A stretch of DNA of 6,274 nucleotides from the NCBI GenBank assembly GCA_030606635.1, contig JAUWGA010000101.1, positions 1-6,274 of the forward strand, written 5' to 3'. The position numbers and the translations under genes are program-made. Below the pieces are notes generated by a model. It searched no databases. It saw nothing but the letters and a program-made list of their open reading frames with translations, and had not been told where the DNA came from. Source of the DNA: Methanosarcinales archaeon (GTDB lineage Archaea > Halobacteriota > Methanosarcinia > Methanosarcinales > Methanogasteraceae). Position 1 is the stretch's first letter. Each line of letters begins with the position of its first letter. Shown here one piece after another: positions 1 through 5,609 of this stretch.

Positions 1-109
1 GGATTCCCATGGGCTCTCGCACCACAGTACACGCCACAAACGCGGGCGGGCTTATCTTCTGTGTTCGGAATGGGTACAGGAGTTGCCCCGCCGCTATGGC
101 CGATGTGCT
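1..109 (-). rRNA. 5S ribosomal RNA, 3' end missing
   Basis: Read on the minus strand, this is an archaeal 5S rRNA, the RNA of the large-subunit central protuberance. Recognisable parts are the GGCCAUAGCGGCGGGGC opening, the conserved CCCAUUCCGAACACAGAAG loop C region, GAUAAGCCCGCC, and the closing GAGAGCCCAUGGGAAUCC. The 5' end is placed at about 108-110 by comparison with the haloarchaeal 5S as I remember it. The 3' strand of helix I, about 12-14 nt that should pair with GCACAUC, lies beyond the window start. It follows the 23S gene by about 95 nt in the same transcript, as usual in Euryarchaeota. Identity is certain; the 5' end is good to a few bases. Confidence 0.95.
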
Positions 110-119
110 CGTATATTTT

Positions 120-156
120 CCATGTATTAACGTACGACCCAGATATCGCCTGAATT
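120..156 (-). other. 23S processing stem, 3' arm with BHB half-site
   Basis: This is the downstream arm of the inverted repeat that encloses the 23S gene, in the 23S-5S spacer. It pairs with 3164-3198: 120-127 pairs with 3191-3198; two bases (128-129) bulge; 130-143 pairs with 3177-3190, with one G-U. Then 144-146 (AUA in the RNA) is unpaired, 147-150 pairs with 3173-3176 (CGCU with GGCG, one U-G wobble), and 151-156 pairs with 3164-3169. The 3-nt bulge here and the one on the other arm, separated by exactly 4 bp, form the bulge-helix-bulge cut by the archaeal splicing endonuclease. Confidence 0.88.
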
Positions 157-159
157 GAA

Positions 160-173
160 CCGACCGAAGTCGG
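160..173 (-). other. UUCG-tetraloop hairpin 3' of 23S
   Basis: In the transcript this reads CCGAC-UUCG-GUCGG, a perfect 5-bp stem closed by an extra-stable C(UUCG)G tetraloop. It lies between the end of 23S helix 1 (about 205) and the BHB helix at 151-156, within a 43-nt single-sided extension (157-199). The matching 5' side has only one unpaired base (3163). It is probably part of the 23S trailer, protecting or positioning the processing stem. Whether any of it remains in the mature RNA cannot be told from sequence. Confidence 0.7.
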
Positions 174-423
174 CTCGTACATCCAGTGATCCTACTATAG
201 CAAGACCAATCTGATACGGATGTTAGTAGCCGCGGACTGAACACCTCGTTACCTTGGTGCGTACATCCCGACTCTATCAAACTTGTCTTCTACAAGTATC
301 CTTAGAGAAGTCTCTTTTCAGGTTTGGTTTCGGGCTTAGATGCTTTCAGCCCTTATCCATTAGTGCGTGGCTGCTCGGCAATGCCTTGTCAGACAACCGA
401 TCGACTAGAGGCACCGTTGCTCT

Positions 424-437
424 GTTCCTCTCGTACT
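424..437 (-). other. Sarcin-ricin loop of 23S rRNA
   Basis: The universally conserved AGUACGAGAGGAAC is intact. It is the binding site of the translational GTPases and the target of ricin-type toxins. Its integrity argues that this rRNA copy is functional rather than a pseudogene. Confidence 0.95.
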
Positions 438-482
438 AAAAGCAACTTACCCTCAGACTTCAAAACACCCCTAATAGATAGT

Positions 483-555
<73 letters not shown>

Positions 556-638
556 TGCTGCTGCACAGCCAGGATGGAAAGAACCGACATCGAGGTAGCA
601 AGCCACCGGGTCGATATGTACTCTTGCCGGTGACGACT

Positions 639-656
639 CTGTTATCCCCGGGGTAG
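639..656 (-). other. Peptidyl-transferase centre segment of 23S rRNA
   Basis: CUACCCCGGGGAUAACAG matches the universal PTC strand. The base equivalent to E. coli A2451 falls at position 642. No substitution is visible in the segment, again consistent with an active rRNA. Confidence 0.92.
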
Positions 657-1112
657 CTTTTCTGTCGTCTACGAGTTCCATCAAGAAACGACGTAGGTTC
701 GCTAGACCCGACTTTCGTCTCGCGATTCCCTGCTATGCGAAATCACGTCAGGCTGACTTATGCTCTTGCACTCTTCTCAGGATTTCCGACCCTGATGAGT
801 CAACCTTAGGGCGCCCTTGATACCTTTTCGAGGGCGTGGCGCCCCACCCAAACTGCCCACCTATCGGGGTCCCCTCCGTACGGAGGGTAAGAGCCGCAAT
901 TCTGAAAGGGTAGTATCCCAAGGTTGGCTCCACGCTCCCTGGCGAGAGCGCTTCGATGCCTCCTACCTATCCTTCACATCCAGAATCGAGACCCAGCGAC
1001 AGGCTGCAGTAAAGCTCCACGGGGTCTTCACTTCCCATTAGGGGTCTCCAGACTCTGCACTGGAATGTAAGCTTCACCGGATTCTAGCTAGGGACAGTGG
1101 AACTCTCATTGA

Positions 1113-1187
<75 letters not shown>

Positions 1188-1920
1188 GACAGGCCCTTCA
1201 TCCCGTTGAACCGGGGTTTCAGGTACCTGCACTGGGCAGGATTCACGGATCGTACTAGCCCTTTCGGGTTCGCGATCCGCTATGTTGTTATTAGACAGTT
1301 AGAGCTCCCTTGTCACTGCGACCTGCCTCTCACAAGGCAGGCACTCCTTATCCCGAAGTTACGGAGCTAATTTGCCGAATTCCCTTAGCTAGTGTTATCC
1401 GACACGCCTTAGCCTTCTCAGCTAGGGGCACCTGTGTCGGTTCTCGGTACGGACATCCAAACTCCTTTTTCACGGGCACCTGGACTCAGTTGACTTTCGT
1501 CATCACACATTCGCGAGGCTTCTCGCCATTACGGCACTCCACCCGCTTCGGTGCTTGAACAGCGCGACGGCACTGCCCAACCTATCCGGATGCGTCAGGT
1601 CCTTTTCGGATACAGTATGGATGGTACAGGAATATTAACCTGTTTCCCTTTTGGCGTACTCGAATTGCGGTACGTCTTAGGACCGACTAACCCTCGGCTG
1701 ACGAACATTGCCGAGGAAACCTAGCCCCTTCGGCGGTTAGGATTCTCACCTAACTTTGCTGCTACTGTTACCAGGATTTTCGTTCCTGCATGGTCCACAG
1801 GACTTCACAGCCCTGCTTCTGCCCAAACAGGACGCCTTCCTACGAGATTATCTTACGATACTCCGTGGTATCGGTGGTCGGCTTGAGCCCCGTCCATTTT
1901 CGGGGCCCCAAACCTCGACT

Positions 1921-1969
1921 GGTGGGCTGTTACGCACTCCTTAGAGGGTAGCTGCTTCTAAGCTAACCT
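1921..1969 (-). other. GTPase-associated centre (L11/L10 site) of 23S rRNA
   Basis: The transcript reads GGUUAGCUUAGAAGCAGCUA followed by CCCUCUAAGGAGUGCGUAACAGCCCACC split across the region. It matches the domain II thiostrepton/L11-binding loop in its archaeal form (AGGAGUGCGUAACAGC rather than the bacterial AAAGAAAGCGUAAUAGC). This supports archaeal origin. Confidence 0.85.
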
Positions 1970-3163
1970 TCCAGTTGTCTATGGCCTGGGACGCCCTTTA
2001 TCTTTAACACTTAGCCGACACTGAGGGACCTTAACCACGGTCAGGGTTGTCTCCCTTACGGACAACGAGCTTACCCCGTGCCCGGACTCCGATCTTCTAC
2101 GATGATAGCGACTTTGGAGTTTGACAGAGGGGCGAGGGATTTCTCCCCCGACACCCTCAATCAGTGCTCTACACCGCTAACGATCTCCGATCAGGTCATG
2201 CTGCGACATGTTTCGGAAGGAACCAGATGATGCCGGGCTCGATTGGCCTTTCACCCCTATACACAGGTCACGCGAACGATTTGCATATCAGTACCGCTTT
2301 CGGTCCTCCACGCGGCTTTCGCCACGCTTCAACCTGCCCACGCATAGATCGCCCGGCTTCGGGTCGTACCCCAGTGACTTCAGGCACTTGTATACCTCGC
2401 GCCATGCCCTTGCGGGCTACGCGCGTGTTGCTTTCGCTTCGACTTCCGCTTTTCAAGCGTTAGTCTCGCCACCAAGATACACTCCCTGGTCCGTTCTTCA
2501 AAACGTATGATATGACATCGGCAACGCCGCCCGTACTACAGCCTCACGACTGCCTCCTTCACGGCGAAGATCCTTTCATGCCATACCCCACTATCACCAT
2601 TTGGTTTCAAGCACTTTTAACCTCCATCTTTTGGATGCTTTTCAGTATTCCCTCACGGTACTACTCTGCTATCGGTCTCAAGTTGTATTTAGTTTTGGAA
2701 GTTGATGTCTCCCAGATTTCCGCGGGATTTCCGACCCACGGTACTCGAGGATCAGATCACGATCCACTGGTTTACGTCTACGCGGCTATCACGCTCTATG
2801 CCCCAACGTTCCAGATGAGTTCGACTTCACCAGTTTGGACTGTATATGATCTGCCTCACAACACCACATTTCTATCCTCTTTCGAGGAAAGATTCGGTTT
2901 GAACTCTGCTGTTTTCACTCGCCGTTACTCACAGCATCTCAATTGATTTCTTTTCCTGCCCCTACTAAGATGTTTCAATTCGGAGCGTTCCCGATCCCGA
3001 AGGATCGATGTGACTCGCGTCACATCAAGAAGTCTCATTCGGAGATCCCAGGTTCAATGGCTCCATGCACCTCGCCTGGGCTTATCGCAGCTTGGCACGT
3101 CCTTCATCAGCACTTGAGCCGAACTATCCACCAAACGGTATAATTACCAGAATCCGTCTTACT

Positions 3164-3198
3164 AATTCAGTAAGCGTCTGGGTCGCACGTATACATGG
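3164..3198 (-). other. 23S processing stem, 5' arm with BHB half-site
   Basis: This is the upstream arm of the 23S-enclosing stem. In transcript order: CCAUGUAU and ACGUGCGACCCAGA pair with the 3' arm (3198-3177). CGCU (3176-3173) forms the central 4-bp helix. UAC (3172-3170) is the 3-nt bulge, and UGAAUU (3169-3164) forms the inner helix. One base later GUAAGAC (3162-3156) pairs with GUCUUGC (206-200), carrying the stem into 23S helix 1. Cleavage within the two bulges followed by ligation would release pre-23S, in archaea typically as a circle. Confidence 0.88.
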
Positions 3199-3206
3199 CT
3201 TCATCA

Positions 3207-3228
3207 AGCGAGATACAGGTATCTCGCT
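3207..3228 (-). other. Perfect hairpin in the 23S leader
   Basis: AGCGAGATA and TATCTCGCT form a perfect 9-bp inverted repeat around a 4-base centre (3216-3219). It could extend to 10 bp with a 2-base centre. In the 23S transcript it would fold as a stable hairpin about 8 nt upstream of the processing stem and just downstream of the inferred transcription start. It could be a leader structure, an RNase or processing signal, or a protein-binding site on DNA. The sequence does not decide. Confidence 0.6.
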
Positions 3229-3244
3229 CTTCACCCTTCCATGA

Positions 3245-3290
3245 CAATGCGTGTTTGCCATGTGCATCATAAATTACGTAACATAAGATT
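3245..3290 (-). promoter_or_regulatory. Candidate promoter of the 23S-5S unit
   Basis: The region between the leader hairpin and the divergent gene is AT-rich on the minus strand. It holds two TATA-like boxes, CTTATGTTA (about 3289-3281) and TTTATGAT (3274-3267), the second preceded by purine-rich GTAA that could act as a BRE. With the usual spacing of about 26 nt, the second box would start transcription near 3244, just ahead of the leader hairpin. A perfect 8-bp palindrome TTACGTAA (3274-3281) lies between the boxes. An imperfect inverted repeat, ATGCGTGT/ATGTGCAT (3247-3254 and 3260-3267), covers the TATA-to-start interval. A promoter is needed somewhere here because no rRNA gene lies upstream. 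The exact box is inferred. Confidence 0.4.
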
Positions 3291-3345
3291 GCTACCCTTC
3301 TACGTTGGAGTCCTGGAAGATAAAGGTTTCGCCGATGTGGCGCCA

Positions 3346-3358
3346 AAGCGCATAAGAT
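3346..3358 (+). promoter_or_regulatory. Candidate leaderless promoter of cobJ
   Basis: AAGCG followed by CATAAGAT is a weak BRE/TATA-like element centred about 28 bp before the ATG at 3383, the spacing expected for a leaderless archaeal mRNA. The only nearby Shine-Dalgarno-like GAGG (3363-3366) is 16 nt from the ATG, too far to be convincing. The box is a poor TATA match. An alternative is CATAAATTA (3268-3276), which would give a leader of roughly 85 nt. Confidence 0.3.
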
Positions 3359-3382
3359 GAAAGAGGACGATGACACCAAAAT

Positions 3383-4168
3383 ATGCCCATTAAAGACTGT
3401 AAACTCTACATTGTAGGCATCGGTCCGGGATGTCCGGATTTGATGACCGTCGCCGCGCAACAGGCAATCATGGAATCTGATTACGTAATCGGTAACACCA
3501 CGTATCTCGACCAGATCGAGCCATTGCTGCCCGGAAAGAAGATTATAACCAGTTCGATGGGGGAGGAGATCGCACGCGCCAGACACGCGCTGGAACTGGC
3601 ATCCGGGGGAAATACCGTATCTATCATAAGCGGAGGTGACTCCGGAGTCTATGGCATGGCAGGGATCGTGCTGGAGATCGCAGAGAAAGATGGCGCGGAT
3701 GGAGATGGAGGTGCGGAGACCGGTACCCAGATACAGGTAATCCCAGGCGTCACAGCGGCAAATGCGGCAGCGAGTATCCTTGGATCTCCGATCACAAGCG
3801 ATTCCGCATCTATCAGTCTGAGCGATCTGCTGACACCGTGGGAGGATATCGAGAAGAGGATCGCAGGCGCGGCAGCTTCCGACTTTGTGATCGTTCTCTA
3901 TAATCCGAAGAGCAGGAACCGGAATACGAACTTTGGCAGATGCATAGAGATAGTCAGGAGACACCGGTCCGGGTCGGTGCCGGTGGGACTCGTGAAGAAC
4001 GCATACAGGGATGGTGAGCGCGCGGTTGTGACAACGCTTGAGCGCGTGCTCGATTACGACGACTTCGTCGATATGCACACCACCGCGATAATCGGAAACA
4101 GCGAATCAAGGATCTGGGGGGAGCGGATCATAACGCCAAGGGGCTATCACAGAAAGTACGACTACTGA
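3383..4168 (+). CDS. cobJ: Precorrin-3B/cobalt-factor III C17-methyltransferase (CobJ/CbiH)
   Basis: This is a 261-residue cytoplasmic SAM-dependent methyltransferase of corrin-ring synthesis. The family methylates C17 and drives ring contraction of cobalt-factor III (anaerobic CbiH) or precorrin-3B (CobJ). In an anaerobic archaeon the CbiH reaction is the expected one. Visible motifs: LYIVGIGPG at 8-16 (tetrapyrrole methylase N-terminal loop), GGDSGVYGMAG at 84-94, PGVTAANAAA at 121-130, LYNPKSRNR at 172-180, VGLVKNAYR at 201-209 and IGNSESR at 237-243. Length is normal for the single-domain enzyme. An acidic, Gly-rich stretch at about 102-116 looks like a loop expansion. The start is fixed because an in-frame TGA lies at 3371 and this is the first ATG after it. 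It is divergent from the rRNA unit. No other cobalamin gene is in the window, so it is either solitary or at the edge of no cluster. Whether the substrate is the cobalt or metal-free form cannot be read from sequence. Confidence 0.93.
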   Translation: MPIKDCKLYIVGIGPGCPDLMTVAAQQAIMESDYVIGNTTYLDQIEPLLPGKKIITSSMGEEIARARHALELASGGNTVSIISGGDSGVYGMAGIVLEIAEKDGADGDGGAETGTQIQVIPGVTAANAAASILGSPITSDSASISLSDLLTPWEDIEKRIAGAAASDFVIVLYNPKSRNRNTNFGRCIEIVRRHRSGSVPVGLVKNAYRDGERAVVTTLERVLDYDDFVDMHTTAIIGNSESRIWGERIITPRGYHRKYDY

Positions 4169-4177
4169 TTCGGTAAC

Positions 4178-4222
4178 GGGCGTGGACGGGACGAACGCCC
4201 CTGCAACGGGGGGGCGCGTCCC
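4178..4222 (+). other. GC-rich alternative hairpins after cobJ
   Basis: Two mutually exclusive structures can form. Hairpin A pairs GGGCGT (4178-4183) with ACGCCC (4195-4200). Hairpin B pairs GGGACG (4188-4193) with CGTCCC (4217-4222) and, after an AA bulge, CGCCCC (4196-4201) with GGGGCG (4211-4216) around a 9-nt loop. They share 4196-4200. B is much the stronger, with 12 bp, almost all G-C. No T-run follows, so it is not a standard intrinsic terminator. It lies 9-54 nt after the cobJ stop and just before the next promoter. It could mark the cobJ mRNA 3' end or block read-through. Confidence 0.55.
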
Positions 4223-4224
4223 AA

Positions 4225-4238
4225 CGAAACTATTATAT
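4225..4238 (+). promoter_or_regulatory. BRE/TATA promoter of the V4R-Roadblock operon
   Basis: CGAAAC (4225-4230), a good BRE, is followed immediately by the TATA box TATTATAT (4231-4238). The box centre lies about 27 bp before the ATG at 4262, so transcription should begin at or within 1-2 nt of the start codon. This gives a leaderless mRNA for the first gene. No Shine-Dalgarno sequence precedes that ATG, which agrees. It is the clearest promoter in the window. Confidence 0.72.
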
Positions 4239-4261
4239 GCCACCAAATACCAAAATGCTAT

Positions 4262-4759
4262 ATGGACAGGGAGTCAGCAGATAGAACCGGGAGATCTATC
4301 GATCGACTCATCGAGTCCGAAATGATCATCTCAAGGGGGTTTATGGCATCTGCCCAGAAGATGTTTGGAGATGGTTACAAGGCGATCATCAGGAACCTCT
4401 CGCACGAATATGGGAAACAGATCATCGAGTATCGTTCCGGCGATATGGATATGACCAACATGACCGATATCGAGAGAATGCAGTTACTCTTCGAGCGTGG
4501 TGTGAGTGCCGATGATGTGAAGGTGGGAATGAAGGATGCTGAACTGGTGCTGACAACGAAACACTGCAGACACCATCTCGGAAAGGATATGCGCGAGAAG
4601 ATCGGCATCTCCGCAATCAGAGTCTGTCCTGTAGGCATTCTCGCAACCTGTCTTATCCAGAACGTGATGGGTCGGAAGGTTCGGGGCGGGCGGAAGGATG
4701 CTGACGAGTACGATGATACTGGGGAATGCACCATACGTTTTGATTTAATGGAGGATTGA
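4262..4759 (+). CDS. V4R-like (4-vinyl reductase/hydrocarbon-binding fold) protein
   Basis: A 165-residue soluble protein with no signal peptide or membrane segment. The segment MFGDGYKAIIRNLSHEYGKQI (34-54, interrupted here only by its own reading) resembles the conserved V4R helix with G-x-x-x-A and a later Gly. ISAIRVCPVGILATC (116-130) and the ending GECTIRFDL (154-162) resemble the Cys-containing strands that close V4R domains. V4R proteins bind small hydrophobic ligands or metals and often act as sensors; that role is inferred here. Cys/His residues are H101, C102, H104, H105, C122, C130 and C156, a possible metal or cofactor site. The ATG is chosen because a TATA box lies the right distance upstream for a leaderless start. 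A later in-frame ATG (M21) is possible but has no supporting signal. It is first in a four-gene operon, 2 nt before the Roadblock gene. Family assignment is by motif resemblance only. Confidence 0.62.
   Translation: MDRESADRTGRSIDRLIESEMIISRGFMASAQKMFGDGYKAIIRNLSHEYGKQIIEYRSGDMDMTNMTDIERMQLLFERGVSADDVKVGMKDAELVLTTKHCRHHLGKDMREKIGISAIRVCPVGILATCLIQNVMGRKVRGGRKDADEYDDTGECTIRFDLMED
4750..4754 (+). promoter_or_regulatory. Shine-Dalgarno site of the Roadblock gene
   Basis: GGAGG lies 7 nt before the ATG at 4762 and inside the last codons of the V4R-like gene. It decides the start: a TTG two codons upstream (4756) is in frame but sits only 1 nt from the GGAGG. The arrangement suggests translational coupling of the two genes. 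Confidence 0.8.
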
Positions 4760-4761
4760 TC

Positions 4762-5124
4762 ATGGCAACAACGGAAATGTTAAATAAAGTTTTATCAGAT
4801 CTCATGAAGACCGGAGAGATCGAATCAAGCGTGATTGCGAGTCGGGACGGGTTGCTCATGGTATCATGTATGCAGAAAGGCGATGATGAGACGTTTGCTG
4901 CCATGTCTGCAACAATGCTCGGCGCTGCGGAAACCGCGTCCACAGAACTGGAAAAAGGAATACCGGAGCGGGTAATCGTCGAATCGAAGAATGGAAAAAT
5001 GATTGCGATCGGTGCCGGACCAAAAGCACTGGTTGTGGTGCTCACCCCACCTGATGTCAGCCTCGGACTTGTGCTCGTGGAACTTGGCAAGGCAGCAGAT
5101 GAGATCAAGAAAATTCTAACCTGA
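4762..5124 (+). CDS. Roadblock/LC7 domain protein
   Basis: A 120-residue cytoplasmic protein made of a single Roadblock/LC7 domain. Family features visible: an N-terminal helix (3-16); IESSVIASRDGLLMVS at 20-35, the strand-DG-strand signature; FAAMSATMLGAAETAST at 45-61, the central helix; then VIVESKNGKMIAIGAG (71-86), ALVVVLTPPDVSLGLVLVEL (89-108) and a short C-terminal helix. Members of this family, such as bacterial MglB and the eukaryotic dynein and Ragulator light chains, dimerise and usually regulate small Ras-like GTPases. No GTPase is present in the window. It is 2 nt after the V4R-like gene with a strong GGAGG, so the two are probably made together, perhaps as partners. Partner and output are unknown. 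Confidence 0.88.
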   Translation: MATTEMLNKVLSDLMKTGEIESSVIASRDGLLMVSCMQKGDDETFAAMSATMLGAAETASTELEKGIPERVIVESKNGKMIAIGAGPKALVVVLTPPDVSLGLVLVELGKAADEIKKILT

Positions 5125-5131
5125 AGGTGAT
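5123..5131 (+). promoter_or_regulatory. Extended Shine-Dalgarno site of the QueD/PTPS gene
   Basis: GAAGGTGAT overlaps the Roadblock stop codon and matches the archaeal anti-Shine-Dalgarno complement GGAGGTGAT at eight of nine bases. It positions ribosomes on the TTG at 5136. A GTG at 5127 is in frame but lies inside this site, so it is unlikely to be the start. An ATG at 5160 is too far downstream. Confidence 0.72.
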
Positions 5132-5135
5132 TCTC

Positions 5136-5609
5136 TTGTGGATTGAACTTAACGGGTGGATGGCGAAACTCCGATTTTCTGCCTGCCATCTAATACCATA
5201 CCATCAAAAATGCGGGAGACTGCACGGGCATACGTATGCGGTGAGCGTGAAGATACACGGAGCGCGGAGTGATGAGTTTATCATCGATTTCGAACTCTTA
5301 AAGGAGTTGATTTCCGAGATATGCGGCAGTCTCGACCACCACGTCATCATCGCCAGGAACGACCCCCGCATAAAGATCAGAACGGAGGGCGACGGCGTGA
5401 TCGTTGATATCGGTGAGAAAAACTACCGGTTTCCGGCAGATGATGTCGTCTTTGTTCCGACCGATTCAACGAGCGCAGAGAGCCTGAGTGAGTATGTTGC
5501 ATCCCGGATCGCGTCCCGGATGGGTCCGAATGTCAACAGGATAGAGGTGCGGATCGATGAGGGGATCGGGCAGGGCGCAGGATGCATGTTGGATCTCGAG
5601 GCGGCATGA
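5136..5609 (+). CDS. queD: 6-pyruvoyl-tetrahydropterin synthase / 6-carboxytetrahydropterin synthase family protein
   Basis: A 157-residue (from TTG) zinc enzyme of the PTPS/QueD family, which converts 7,8-dihydroneopterin triphosphate into 6-substituted tetrahydropterins. In archaea QueD feeds 7-deazaguanine synthesis for archaeosine in tRNA; some PTPS variants serve other pterin routes. Zinc ligands His18, His30 and His32 are seen in FSACH and LHGH, and the nucleophile is Cys26. Other motifs: IDFELLK (50-56), the catalytic LDHH (66-69), TSAESL (112-117) and the pterin-binding Glu142 region DEGIGQGA. The extended segment at about 75-108 (NDPR...RFPADDVVFVP) is typical of archaeal members. 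The TTG start is preferred because of the Shine-Dalgarno match 4 nt upstream; the ATG at residue 9 is the alternative. It lies 11 nt after the Roadblock gene and overlaps the next gene by 4 nt. Family is sure; the QueD role is likely but not proven. Confidence 0.85.
   Translation: MWIELNGWMAKLRFSACHLIPYHQKCGRLHGHTYAVSVKIHGARSDEFIIDFELLKELISEICGSLDHHVIIARNDPRIKIRTEGDGVIVDIGEKNYRFPADDVVFVPTDSTSAESLSEYVASRIASRMGPNVNRIEVRIDEGIGQGAGCMLDLEAA

Noticed and set aside
111..120. TATA-like AAAATATAC just before 5S on the minus strand
   Set aside because: It is only a few bases from the 5S 5' end, too close to be its promoter. It is better read as an A/U-rich processing site in the 23S-5S spacer.
3199..3382. 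Possible tRNA-Ala in front of 23S
   Set aside because: I looked for the T-loop and acceptor patterns on the minus strand and found none. The region is too short once the leader hairpin and promoter are taken into account.
3167..4078. 303-codon open frame on the minus strand
   Set aside because: It lies opposite cobJ, which has all family motifs, then runs through the promoter region and ends inside the 23S processing stem. Its translation is Cys/His/Arg-rich with no recognisable domain. It is a shadow frame.
4188..4222. Intrinsic terminator for cobJ
   Set aside because: The stem is strong, but no T-run follows. Archaeal termination relies mainly on T-tracts, so I list it only as a hairpin.
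4756..4761. Alternative TTG start of the Roadblock gene
   Set aside because: It overlaps the previous stop codon and sits 1 nt from the GGAGG. The ATG at 4762 has correct spacing and fits the usual N-terminus.
4653..5189. 178-codon open frame on the minus strand
   Set aside because: It is antisense to the V4R-like and Roadblock genes. The Ser/Pro-rich translation is typical of a complementary-strand artefact.
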